Assembly (NCBI GenBank): GCA_019096195.1
Contig: JAGTXK010000103.1
Coordinates: 682,001-746,000 of the forward strand
Direction of reading: 5' to 3'
DNA length: 64,000 nt
DNA from: Boletus sp. NGJ
Lineage: Eukaryota > Basidiomycota > Agaricomycetes > Boletales > Boletaceae
Of this stretch, positions 21,102-31,610 are shown piece by piece; position 1 is the stretch's first letter; each line of letters opens with the position of its first letter. Position numbers and translations under genes: made by a program. The notes under the pieces are model-generated. The model ran no database searches and was not told the origin of the DNA. It was given only the letters and a program-made list of their open reading frames with translations.

Positions 21102-23455
21102 TCACGGATCCTCAGTCACATACACTGACATCACAACGACGGTCTCTCGTACCTGGTTGTTGACCGGGACCACCACGAATCTCTTGCGATCATCCGTGAC
21201 ATTCGTGAGCTGTACCCTCAAGTTCTCGTTCTTACCAATTCCACCCTGCTCGAAACCAGCCAACCAATCCTCCAGATTATCCTTGGTGTCGTCGTTTCTA
21301 TCCCTCGCCGAGGATACCATCATCACGTGCAATGGGTTCGACGGGTCAAATGTCGTGAATGATCCCTGTTCGATCAGCACATGCCACAGCGTGTAACCGA
21401 CGGCGGCATACATCATCAACGCAACGATCGTGATGGGAATGATTGTGTACCCGTATGTCTCCGATCGGCGGTACCATCCCATCGTCTCGATCGTCTCATA
21501 CCCACTCACAGCAATCTGTGCATCGGCAGGGATAGTGCGTGGGTACACCGAAAATGCGGATCGGAGGAACTGCGGTGTGGATGAGATCCTTGGGGAGGAT
21601 TAAATGAGAAGAAGACCCACCGTTCCAGAGAATTCAATGACACCCCGCCAGTATCGTTCCTAAAACCATGTTTCTTCGCTCGGTTGGGTAAGTAAATAAA
21701 ATGGGGAAAGCTTACCAATTCGGTTAATACGAGGTTGGTCACGTCCTCGGCGTTGGTCGAGTTATTGTTCGAAGCAGAGACATAAATGGAATACAGGGCA
21801 TCACCGATAGAGTTCGTGGTCAGACCCTGTGTAGTCCGTGACTGATAGTCGACGATGGCCGCCAGGAATCGGGTCAGGTTCGTGTTGGCACTCCCGAGTG
21901 CTTGTGAATTGATGACGGTCGTGTTTATAATACCACCCGAATACGTCACGAGAGAAGTCGTCACGAGTGGGTCTATCTCACAGACTGTTAATGGGAGGAA
22001 ACTGTATTTCCAACTTGCATTGGTAACCACAGCTGAAACAACGACATCAATTTCATCGCAAGCACAAAACAGAGGCCGGAACTCACTGAAATGTTGCCAG
22101 GAAGGACCACTCTGCTGAAGAGGATAAGGGCACACAAGAGACGATATAAATCCACTCGAATCCTGTGGTGCAGTAGACGAATTGGATCTCGTCACATATT
22201 GTTGTTGAGATGGTTGACCTTGCATTTCACAAAACGTCATTCGTATTGGTAATCTTGATAAACAACATATTCACCTTGGCCGCAGGTGCCCGTGATGTTC
22301 CATGCCCACAACCAGTAATCAGTAGTTCCATCAGCGAGAGGAACTGGTATCGAGTAGAATGGGGAGGAAAAATTCGTGGTGTTGGTCTGGTGACAAGTCA
22401 CATTTGCAGTTAGACCTTGTTGCAGCAATGTGTAATTCTGACCGAGTCCCTGTAACACCTGACCATTCGGGTAGCTCACGTCAAGGTGCGTCGGAACCAG
22501 GCCACCGGCAAATGCAAGACCAGTATTGTTCAGTGAGACGTTATTGGTTGCACCCCCATAAGATGGTGCTGCGGGAAGCACGCCACCTATACCATGGTAC
22601 ATATCAACCGTCGAGGAATCTGGAATCACACATACCCGTAGATACGTTATATTTGACGCCGTTGAAGTCGAATATTCCTGATATGCTGAAACTATACTCC
22701 GCGGCAGCAATACCGCTCAGCACGCCGCCGATATCAACAATCTCGGATGAATTACCGCGAACTAAACGGAGTGTGAATGGTCACCGGTCATATCTCAACT
22801 TCAAAGATTCAACATCACCTATAGCAGCACCACTCTGGACAAGTTCCTGCTGGATCAACGATTCAAACGAGCTGCTGGTGAGGTCAAGCTCCCACCCAGA
22901 TGCATCAATGTTCCAGGTGACAATTGTCGGTGTCAGCAGCGCAGTCCAGCTGCGTGATATCGTGAGTATCATTTGTTTCCCGAAGAACCGAACATCTTCA
23001 CCTGGACACCAATAGCCTTGTCAACCCGAACACCACCAAGGTTACCAATGTCGGGAACAGGTGGCGAAGGTTGATCAAGAATGAGCTCCTGGCCAAGGCG
23101 ATCCCGCCATTGAGGTGGATCAATGAGATCGACTTGTGCATACGATGTCGCAATGCTTCCTTGAAGGCGATTGCCAGAAATCTGGATAATGTAAGCCACC
23201 GTGAGGGATAATCCCACAAAACTAGGTCGGAACCGTACGTATTGGTCGCTACCGACAGTCCAGTAGCCACTAGGGTGGTTATCCAAGTTGTCTCGGTCGG
23301 CCTCGAATTCATGAGGACAGCGAAAGTAATCGGGACACAGTGAGAGGATTGGATGTAAAAACTACACCGAGGAATCCCCACCCAGCGGCGAGAAGAATCG
23401 TTTGACCAGCAACTGCTGCGGTGAGCTCCAGGGTGTGCAGCGTTCGAATCTGCAT
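21102..23455 (-). CDS. Tandem membrane protein copy 1, N terminus frame-disrupted
   Basis: Unrecognised family, almost identical to the gene at 24406-26720 with a constant offset of 3,255 bp over most of its length. The protein has hydrophobic N-terminal segments (LELTAAVAGQTILLAAGWGF, TTWITTLVATGLSVATNT, FPTLVTLVVFGLTRLL), a large multi-exon ectodomain with many N-glycosylation sequons (NNVSLNNTG, NYT, NVT, NTTNFS, NIT, NAS, NLT, NST) and a last membrane segment (YGYTIIPITIVALMMYAAVG) with a hydrophilic tail. Compared with copy 2 there are two extra bases close together at about 23326-23335. They put the first membrane segment (Met at 23455) out of frame with the rest, so this copy may be inactive or start at an internal Met. 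Its 3' end differs from that of copy 2 and reads ...NNQVRETVVVMSVYVTEDP. Confidence 0.65.
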
Positions 23456-23562
23456 GATGATGTACAAAGCACCGTTAGAAAGCGAACTGCAACTAATATA
23501 TAGCCATACCCATGAGGCTTGAGCGTCTCAAGATCTTCCACAGAAGTGGGTGTGAAGACCAT

Positions 23563-24405
23563 GAGGGTTAGTGGAATGGGCGTTTAACACCATGAGGCCG
23601 GAGTATTTCCACTGCGCGCGCTCACTTACATTTTATTTGGATCGGAAGTGGTATAGCGTTCTCCGCGTATGCGGCATGAGAGAATTCATGTTGTGATGTT
23701 TTATACTTATTATCACTTACACGAGGTTGTCAGAACCGAGCCGAGTTGTAGTACGCGATCGCAGTGCTTTCTGTGTGGAGCCATCCATTCATCACCGCGC
23801 GCTCGTTCGCATCCTTTAATTCAACGGAATGCAAGTTCGGCGTTGGCCCTGATCTGAGTGTAATTTATGCTTTGATGTTGGAAGAGAATTAGCTGAAGTG
23901 CGGTAGAATGGATTAAAATAGACTAAATTTTAACCCAAAAGGGGAGGTGCGCCGTGATGCCGAAGCTATACACCGTACTCTAAAAAACATCTGAAGGCGT
24001 GGTCAAACCCCCTCAACAGATTGGCTGTGATGGCAGCACTGACTCTGAGTGCATTCTCGTACTCCTCGTCTGCCATTTTTCGTAGGGCTGTAGAAAGATC
24101 CATGATGGTGTTCATGTCGCGATGATGTAGGACGCGATAGTATGGAGAACACATAATATTTTACCCTCTGATCATGAGGCCTGAGGTTTATCGGGTGCAT
24201 AGATTGTTGGATTAGTGATTTCGAATGTTATTAGAGCCCTGGTTTACGTATTCTATTCTGCTCGAATTTCGCCGACGGAAAGTCATCTATCATCTATTAC
24301 CTGTAAGCGTACCGCGCAAAAAGCACAAACTCCCATCCTACCGTACTCAGAGAATCTTCATTGAGATGTATTGGAATCAAACGAATTGACAACAGCCCAA
24401 CATAC
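23563..24405. other. Spacer between the tandem copies
   Basis: No gene supported. The segment around 23764-23860 resembles 27373-27450 (shared core CGCATCCTTTAATT plus flanks), so part of the spacer is itself a diverged duplicate. Confidence 0.4.
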
Positions 24406-26720
24406 CTAGTTGCTAGTCACCATGAATCTCTTGCGATCATCCATGACATTCGTGAGCTGTACCCTCAAGTTCTCGTTCTTACCAATTCCACCCTGCTCGA
24501 AACCACCCAACCAATCCTCCAGATTATCCTTGGTGTCGTCGCTTCTATCCCTCGTCGAGGATACCATCATCACGTGCATCGGGTTCGACGGGTCGAACGT
24601 CGTGAACGATTCGTGACCCCGCTCGATCAACACATGCCACAGCGTGTAACCGACGGCGGCATACATCATCAACGCAACGATCGTGATGGGAATGATGGTG
24701 TACCCGTATGTCTCCGATCGGCGGTACCATCCCATCGTCTGTATCGTCTCATACCCACTCACAGCAATCTGTGCATCGGCAGGGATAGTGCGTGGGTACA
24801 CCGAAAATGCAGATCGGAGGAACTGCGGTGTGGATGAGATCCTTGGGGAGGATTAGAATGGGAAGAAGACCCACCGTTCCAGAGAACTCAATGACACCCC
24901 GCCAGTATCGTTCCTAAAACCATGTTTCTTCACTCGGTTGGGCAAGCAAGTAAGATGGGGGAAAGCTTACCAATTCGGTCAATACGAGGATAGTCACGTC
25001 CTCCGCATTGGTCGAGTTATTGCTCGAAGCAGAGACATAAATGGAATACAGGGCATCACCGATAGAGTTCGTGGTCAGACCCTGTGTAGTCCGTGACTGA
25101 TAGTCGACGATGGCCGCCAAGAATCGGGTCAGGTTCGTGTTGGCACTCCCGAGTGCTTGTGAATTGATGACGGTCGTGTTTACAATACCACCCGAATACG
25201 TCACGAGAGAAGTCGTCACGAGTGGGTCTATCTCACAGACTGTTAATGGGAGGAAGCTGTATTTCCAACTTGCATTGGTAACCACAGCTGAAACAACGAC
25301 ATCAATTCCATCGCAAGCACAAAACAGAGGCCGGAACTCACTGAAATGTTGCCAGGAAGGACCACTCTGCTGAAGAGGATAAGGGCACACAAGAGACGAT
25401 ATAAATCCGCTCGAATCCTGTGGTGCAGTAGACGAATTTGATTTCGTCACATATTGCTGTTGAGTTGGTTGACCTTGCATTTCATAAAATGTCATTCGTA
25501 TTCGTAATCTTGATAAACAGCATATTCACCTTGGCCGCAGGTACCCGTGATGTTCCATGCCCACAGCCAGTAATCAGTAGTTCCATCAGCGAGAGGAACA
25601 GGTATCGGGTAGAATGGGGAGGAAAAATTCGTGGTGTTGGTCTGGTGACAAGTCACACTTGCAGTTAGACCTTGTTGCAGCAATGTGTAATTCTGACCGA
25701 GTCCCTGTAACACCTGACCATTCGGGTAGCTCACGTCAAGGTGCGTCGGAACCAGGCCACCGGCAAATGCAAGACCAGTATTGTTCAGTGAGACGTTATT
25801 GGTTGCACCCCCATAAGATGGTGCTGCGGGAAGCACGCCGCCTATACCATGGTACATATCAACCGTCGAGGAATCTGGAATCACACATACCTGTAGATAC
25901 GTTATATTTGACGCCGTTGAAGTCGTATATCCCTGGTGTGCCATAACTATACTCCGCGGCAGCAATACCGCTCAGCACGCCGCCGATATCGACAATCTCG
26001 GATGAATTACCGCGAACTAAACGGAGTGTGAATGGTCACCGGTCATATCTCAACTTCAAAGATTCAACATCACCTATAGCAGCACCACTCTGGACAAGTT
26101 CCTGCTGGATCAACGATTCAAACGAGCTGCTGGTGAGGTCAAGCTCCCACCCAGACGCATCAATGTTCCAGGTGACAACCGTCGGTGTCAGCAGCGCAGT
26201 CCAGCTGCGTGATATCGTGAGCATCATTTGTTTCCCGACGAACCGAACATCTTTACCTGGACACCAATAGCCTTGTCAACCCGAACACCACCAAGGTTAC
26301 CAATGTCGGGAACAGGTGGCGAAAGTTGATCAAAAATGAGCTCCTGGCCAAGGCGATCCCGCCATTGAGGTGGATCAATGAGATCGACTTGTGCATACGA
26401 TGTCGCAATGCTTCCTTGAAGGCGATTGCCAGAAATCTGGATAATGTAAGCCACCGTGAGGGATAATCCCACAAAACTAGGTTGGAACCGTACGTATTGG
26501 TCGCTACCGACAGTCCAGTAGCCACTAGGGTGGTTATCCAAGTTGTCTCGGTCGGCCTCGAATTCATGAGGACAGCGAAGTAATCGGACACAGTGAGAGG
26601 ATTGGATGCAAAAACTACACCGAGGAACCCCCACCCAGCGGCGAGAAGAATCGTTTGACCAGCAACTGCTGCGGTGAGCTCCAAGGTATGGAGCGTTCGA
26701 ATCTCCATGATGGGTGCCAA
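24406..26720 (-). CDS. Tandem membrane protein copy 2
   Basis: Nearly identical to copy 1 at 21102-23455. The start is MAPIMEIRTLHTLELT at 26720 (or the inner Met at 26708). The first exon is open through TM1, TM2 and TM3 and joins at a GTAAAG donor (near 26265) to WTALLTPTVVTWNIDASGWE. Later exons read EIVDIGGVLSGIAAAEYSYG, GGVLPAAPSYGGATNNVSLN, VDYQSRTTQGLTTNSIGDAL and the final membrane segment, followed by HVLIERGHESFTTFDPSNPM and LEDWLGGFEQGGIGKNENLR. The C terminus ends KRFMVTSN, where sequence similarity to copy 1 stops, so the duplication breakpoint lies at about 24415. An ectodomain held between membrane segments and rich in N-glycosylation sites suggests a plasma-membrane or secretory-pathway protein. 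The function is unknown. Confidence 0.75.
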
Positions 26721-27795
26721 CTCTGCGTCAGGAAGCGGACTGTCACAATTAAATAGTCATACCCTGAGAATTCCACCTTGTAAATTTCACCCTGGGCGCT
26801 TCAGAACTTCTTCCATTTGCGAGCGCTTGCTTACGGCTCGTTTGAATCGCAAATGCAGCTGAAAAAACTACCCGAGGGGGAGGCAGCCTCCCCGAGGGTA
26901 ACTAACCCCGTTTTGGATTGATTATTGCATTTTTCCTAGCCATCCTCCAATCACAGCTCGCAAATGGCAGGAGGCAGAGTAGTCAAGCGATAACGTTACA
27001 CACCGTCTTGCAGATGCTGTGGTGTATGGCGTCTTTCGCGTAGGTAGCGAATTTGGATAATTTGGTTTCGTGGTTTCATAATTACTACAATTTCAAGGGT
27101 GTTGAATGTAGGACGAGAGTCACCAGACTGCTATGATCCACGTCAGTTCACTGACTCACCTGAGGTCCCGTACGGCGATCAACTTCCTATGAGTGGTCAG
27201 CGCACACGCACCAAGCGAATTGCAGAGAGGACGAACGATTTGAAAGTTAAGATTCAGAACAACGAGGTGGCAGGCGCTCGTCGCTAGTGACACTTACGAG
27301 AACTGAATCGAGTTGTGCCACGTTGTATACACATCCAGTCAGAACATCCTGTTTCTTCTGGAGAACCTGTGCATTCGTCCATCGCGGCGCGCTCGCATCC
27401 TTTAATTTAATAGTATATTCGACGTTGGTCGCCGTCTGAGCATGGAGGATGTATTCAGTGCCACTGCGCACAAGCAATATCCCTCGATGCTGTCGAAGTT
27501 AGCAGTGCCTTCAAAATTTCCAGCGGATCCGGGCTAGTCTTTATGTAATTCAAACTCCGTCGTAACGATGAGTATCGAATGGACCAGCTGAAAAGCGTGC
27601 AAAGCGCGAGTGAGAATGAACCGTACAAAGGTCCTTGTGCAACATCCAGTGTACGATTAAAGTAACTTGGGGAGCGGGACATCATCGCTATTCATTGTAC
27701 CACGCCATCTTCCGGGTACGGTACGAAAGCGGGCAATATTTGATGGGAATGAGGCGCATGCTCGCCGCGTTCCAGTCGTCGATTCATCCTCCAAG
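26721..27795. other. Spacer with possible small-gene remnant
   Basis: Minus-strand frames at 27685-27455 (RTLDVAQGPLYGSFSLALCT) and 27477-27247 hint at a broken member of a basidiomycete multi-pass membrane family (DUF6534-like opening), but I cannot build a gene. A small hairpin (ACTACCCGAGGGGGAGGC and CCTCCCCGAGGGTAACT) lies at 26868-26903. Confidence 0.35.
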
Positions 27796-28746
27796 ATGCG
27801 AACTGCTTGGTCGAGTTCAGGTTCGCTCATCTCAGACCGTATCCCTGCACATCCGCCTCCACCGAAGCAGCAGCAGCAGCAGCAAAACAAAGGCAAAGGC
27901 AGGGGGATTCAGAAAGCTCTCACACCGGAGCCATCCAAGAGCAAAGCCGTGCGTGTACTCGAAGCACGACTTGCTGGCGCACGAGAATCGAATGGCCATG
28001 CCAAAGACCCCAAAGGAGGGTGTTTTTGCCAGGGTAAGTCACACCGCCTTGCTCGTCCATCCGCGTCCTTCGTCCTCGTACGCCGTGCTCCTGTTGGACT
28101 GATCCCGCGAACGTGTGTCTCCCTACCAGCTCGAAAACACGCGCTCTCAAATTACGTCCCGATGTGTCGACAGTGCGGATTAATTCTATGTACGCTCAAC
28201 CCGCCGCACTACGCATGTCCGCACTGTGCCTCGGCGCTATTGGACAAGCGAGGAAGGGAGGCGCTGGTGGGTAGATTGGAGAGAGCGCTGGCGGATCAGA
28301 TAGCAAGGGAGGAAGCAGAGCGGCAGAAGGCGATTGAGGAGGCGCGTGCAGCCCAGGGGGCGTTTCCGACGTTGCCTGGGTCGCAGGTGCAATTGCAGAG
28401 AACGTCGCGCACGCCGCCGCCTCCCACCACGCGCACGGTGCTGTCGCTAAATTCGTCGACGAAAAAGGTGACGGTGTCGTCGTATAGTACACCGACGGTA
28501 ACGTCTTCTCGGCCGGCGTCGCGGGGGCAGGAGAGGGAGGAGGAGGAAGGACGTGTGCTGGGGCCATTGGGGGAGGTGAGATATGCGAAGGAGCCACTGG
28601 ATCCAGGACGGCGGTGGAAGAATATGCGAGTTGTGGATGTGAAGTATGTCCCGCTGCCTAGGGGGACGACCGGGGATACCAGTAAGCAAGGGCGAAAGAA
28701 GAAGGGAGGAGAGCGCAGGACTGCAGCCGCCGGTACGGATGGATGA
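27796..28746 (+). CDS. C2HC5 zinc-finger protein (ASC-1/TRIP4-like)
   Basis: Two exons, 27796-28033 and 28130-28746, joined in phase across a GTAAGT donor and ACCAG acceptor, give about 284 residues. The spliced zinc finger reads GGCFCQARKH, CRQCGLILC and YACPHC, the Cys/His pattern of the zf-C2HC5 domain of activating signal cointegrator 1 (TRIP4), which binds ASCC-complex partners and links to ribosome quality control and transcription. The intron falls inside the finger, between FCQ and ARKH. The flanks are low complexity: a Gln run at the N terminus, then a helical stretch (LERALADQIAREEAERQK) and a basic tail. No ASCH domain is present. An upstream in-frame extension lacks Met, so 27796 (MRTAWSSSGS) is the best start. 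Confidence 0.82.
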   Translation: MRTAWSSSGSLISDRIPAHPPPPKQQQQQQNKGKGRGIQKALTPEPSKSKAVRVLEARLAGARESNGHAKDPKGGCFCQGKSHRLARPSASFVLVRRAPVGLIPRTCVSLPARKHALSNYVPMCRQCGLILCTLNPPHYACPHCASALLDKRGREALVGRLERALADQIAREEAERQKAIEEARAAQGAFPTLPGSQVQLQRTSRTPPPPTTRTVLSLNSSTKKVTVSSYSTPTVTSSRPASRGQEREEEEGRVLGPLGEVRYAKEPLDPGRRWKNMRVVDVKYVPLPRGTTGDTSKQGRKKKGGERRTAAAGTDG

Positions 28747-29187
28747 GTGTTGTTGGCACATTTGACTAGCGGAGACTTGGCCGATGTAACCATCCGTCCC
28801 TTGAGCTTGTGTGCTGGAATCAATCCACGAAATCGCCAAATCATAGACAATGTACTGCGCAGAGCTTGCACACAATTCAATCACTGCCTCAGTTTGTGTT
28901 GCAACGAAAGCACACACACAACACCAAGCCGGGCTGAATGCGACTCGAGCAGCATTCGGTTACCGATGTCTCGCAAAGTCCTTCCGCTTTGTAGTCAGGG
29001 GCTAAATCACCATATATAATAGCTGAGTCAGCATGTTTAGCGAAAGTCTAGATGTCACTGCTTTAGACGCTCATTTGACTTTGACTTTGACTTTGACGAC
29101 GAAGTCGTCGCAAGGGATTACTTGAAGAGAAGTGGCCAAGGTGCGTACGACGTCTTGCTGAGTGGTATGGTGGTTGCGAGGGCCGAC
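28747..29187. other. Intergenic region
   Basis: No gene recognised. A four-unit repeat of the hexamer TTTGAC (with a CATTTGAC lead) lies at 29069-29096. Confidence 0.4.
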
Positions 29188-29442
29188 TTACGCGAAACGT
29201 CCCTGATGGGTCGGGATACGTAGCACAACACGCCAGACGATTTGGTGAGTCGTGCCATCTGACTGGCGACCGAGAAAGGGGAACGTCGTTTCGAATGTTT
29301 GCTTGGTCCATACTAGATCATCATCGATAGCAATGTCTATGATACATTGCGGTTCAAGGACCTTCATCCCGAAGGCACTGCCGTTCTCCCCGAAGACGAT
29401 CCCAATCTGAAGCGGGTTCTGTATCTGCATGGCATCACTCAT
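29188..29442 (-). CDS. Small protein of unknown function (one exon seen)
   Basis: Reads MSDAMQIQNPLQIGIVFGEN, then VLEPQCIIDIAIDDDLVWTK and TTHQIVWRVVLRIPTHQG, running into a clean GTAAGT donor at about 29191. The sequence has the regular hydrophobic alternation of a real beta-rich protein. I cannot fix the exons on either side, and a plus-strand frame overlaps it. No family is recognised. Confidence 0.35.
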   Translation of the reverse strand: MSDAMQIQNPLQIGIVFGENGSAFGMKVLEPQCIIDIAIDDDLVWTKQTFETTFPFLGRQSDGTTHQIVWRVVLRIPTHQGRFA

Positions 29443-29812
29443 GGAATTTCGTTCGCATATATGGCCAAGATGCGACCGAGACCTTTAACTGTCTCCACCG
29501 CCACGAAGTGCTCAGACGACCTCGGTACGATCGAGGGGGAACGTCTAGGTCATATCGTCAATCTTACCGTGAACAGAGGAATTCGATTACTTCCATATGT
29601 AACGTATGTTCTACAGTTCTGTATGATGTGCAACAGCCGTCTAGAGTGCCTTGAGTTAGACAAGCTCTCACATACCCGGCAAACGTGCGACTGTAGGGAG
29701 TGGTGTTAATAATTGATCTATGGACATAGGCCGGCATGCTATGATCTATATCATCCCACAGTGAGAGTGAGAGTTGTACAACACACGACTGGCGTGTTTG
29801 TAAGAAACCCCA
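29443..29812. other. Intergenic region downstream of the Mim1-like gene
   Basis: The plus-strand frame 29347-29709 overlaps the small gene on the other strand and shows no motif. Nothing else is seen. Confidence 0.4.
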
Positions 29813-30796
29813 TCATCGCCGAAGCCCAAGACCGGCGGCCGTACTCCCACGCCGTGTTTTCCAACCAAACCATCTAACCACGACATCTTTTGCAAAGATC
29901 TCTCCGAAACCAAGCATGACACCGTTAATGAACGGAAGTAACAAGTTAATAGCAAGCGAGGATAATACGAGTGATAGCCGTGTCCGTGGTGCGACTCTGT
30001 TGTCCGTGATGGAGGGAAGAGTGGATGGAGGAACATATGTCGGGTTTTGAACTGTTTTGGGATGTGGATGGGTCTGGGCTGGGCCAGGTGTGGAATTTGG
30101 CGCGAGAAAGACAGGTTGGTGAGAGGGTGATTGGGGTACGGAGGCTTCTGGGAAGGACATGGAAGGGTACGAAGATGATGGTGAGGACGAGAGGTGTTCC
30201 CATCGCTGAGAGGGCGAGCCATTATCTGCTTTGCCATGCTGTACCGCGCGATGCGCATTCTCCTCTGTTTTCCCGCGCGACTCGACGTGTTCGAGTGAAC
30301 TAAATGAAGTAATCGACGCAGAGAGTGAGTTGGTGACGACTTCACTGGCAGCGGCAGTAGAGGCAGTGATATGGTCACCGAGGCCCTCCCATAATTCGGG
30401 TGGTTGACCGAGGGCTTGACGTTCCGCTTTTTCACGGGCACGAAAGGCTTCCCACTTGGCGCGGGCGAGTTCGGCATTGGTACGTGCGGATGCGGATTGG
30501 GCGCGCCATTCGGAGACTTGGGCAGAGTAGGTGGTTTGCCAGGCGTAGTCTTCGGTGGGGGGGGCTTCTGAGGGGGTGGGTTCAGGGGGGTGGGCGAGAG
30601 CGGATGGGGTTGGTGAAGGGGACAAAGACGCGGTTGAGGCTCCGGGGCTCAACGGGACCTCTGTGGGCTCAAATGGGTTCTCGAGCGCCGCCTTGTCGTC
30701 GATGTTAGGATAGTTGGACAACAAAAAGTTCGTTTTGGAGCACACCTGAAGGAGCTGGTGCTCGTCGATGGATTGGAGAGCGCTCGACTCTGCCAT
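29813..30796 (-). CDS. MIM1: Mitochondrial outer-membrane import protein, Mim1 family
   Basis: Mim1 (Tom13) forms the MIM complex that inserts alpha-helical proteins into the mitochondrial outer membrane and helps TOM assembly. Single exon, 327 residues, Met at 30796 (MAESSALQSIDEHQLLQV). The diagnostic part is C-terminal: LSLVLSSLAINLLLPFINGV, MLGFGEIFAKDVVVRWFGW, the Mim1 membrane helix with its Gly-rich face (LLLPFINGVMLGFGE). The N-terminal 250 residues are low complexity, rich in Ser and Pro, with a short helical stretch (RTNAELARAKWEAFRAREKA). Yeast Mim1 is much shorter, so the long disordered front is either a basidiomycete feature or a fused region. It shares an intergenic region with the divergently read small gene at 31026. 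Confidence 0.78.
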   Translation of the reverse strand: MAESSALQSIDEHQLLQVCSKTNFLLSNYPNIDDKAALENPFEPTEVPLSPGASTASLSPSPTPSALAHPPEPTPSEAPPTEDYAWQTTYSAQVSEWRAQSASARTNAELARAKWEAFRAREKAERQALGQPPELWEGLGDHITASTAAASEVVTNSLSASITSFSSLEHVESRGKTEENAHRAVQHGKADNGSPSQRWEHLSSSPSSSYPSMSFPEASVPQSPSHQPVFLAPNSTPGPAQTHPHPKTVQNPTYVPPSTLPSITDNRVAPRTRLSLVLSSLAINLLLPFINGVMLGFGEIFAKDVVVRWFGWKTRRGSTAAGLGLRR

Positions 30797-30958
30797 CGTC
30801 GACGTTCAAGGACTTGCCTTTCTCGAATGTTTTTTTTTGTTGAAATGAGTGCAGGTGGCCGTTTCTCACGGGTATAAGTCACGTGCCATTGCTTATGTAA
30901 TGATGACTTTGTTGGAAAGGAGCGTCGACGTCATTCAATCTTGCAGAGTCGGAGGGAG

Positions 30959-30966
30959 TATATAAA
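30959..30966 (+). promoter_or_regulatory. TATA box of the HVA1-like gene
   Basis: TATATAAA lies about 60 bp upstream of the ATG at 31026, followed by a pyrimidine-rich tract (13 T) at about 30989-31002, a common arrangement before fungal transcription starts. Confidence 0.5.
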
Positions 30967-31025
30967 CCAGCCTGCCGTCAACCTGCACCTTTTTTTTTTT
31001 TTGCACAACGTTGAAACCATCATCC

Positions 31026-31468
31026 ATGGTAACGTCGGTCAAGTGTTTTCGACGGTCTCGTAGCTGACAATCGCGACAGGAGGCTGAAACAACCGAAACA
31101 CAGTATCAGGTAATGTGTCCCACGAGGGATTGGCAGACCGTACGCTGACCTCCGGAGCGCAGATAGGAGACAAGGTCGAGTACAGACCTGTTGGCGGTGC
31201 ACAGGACAACGTCTCGCATAGCGTTGGTGAAATAGTTGAGATACGGGGGTCTGGCGCAGTACGTGATCAATCAGGTTGAGCGTCGACGTTGTCTGATGCG
31301 TTGCGTGTTTGTTTGCAGGATCTTAGGTACCGTATCAAGAATGACCATACGCTGAAGGTGACTAGCTATCAGGTGTGTCGGTGTGGATTTGCTCGTTGGA
31401 GGAGAAAGTTGATGACGGTGGGTATTGTCCAGGCGAAGAATATTGTGAAGAAACTCGACGACCTTTAA
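31026..31468 (+). CDS. HVA1/Tudor-like small protein (DUF2945 type)
   Basis: Five exons by eye: 31026-31028, 31080-31109, 31163-31258, 31319-31372, 31433-31468, giving 72 residues. The sequence reads YQIGDKVEYRPVGGAQDNVS, VGEIVEIRGSGA, LRYRIKNDHTLKVTSYQ and AKNIVKKLDDL. This is the small Tudor-like barrel of the fungal and bacterial hypervirulence-associated protein (HVA1/DUF2945) family: GDxVxYxPxGG, a GxIxEI strand, then YxIKNDxTxK. The molecular role is not established. The first coding exon is only the start codon, with a GTAACG donor immediately after ATG. Exon 2 has no Met, so the isolated ATG is required unless an upstream start exists. Compact introns of 51-60 bp are typical of the region. 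Confidence 0.75.
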
Positions 31469-31610
31469 GACGGGAGATGGTTGTAGTAGCACCGTGTAAC
31501 TTTATGCAGTCGTGAGTTGTATCAAAAAGTCACGCATTGCCTCCGAGCACAGCCACGTGATACCTGGCTCGCGAAACTGTCTGTTGTCAACAGCAAGTGA
31601 TTACTAACTA

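Noticed and set aside
29347-29709. 120-codon plus-strand frame
   Set aside because: Overlaps the more protein-like minus-strand exon at 29188-29442 and has no motif.
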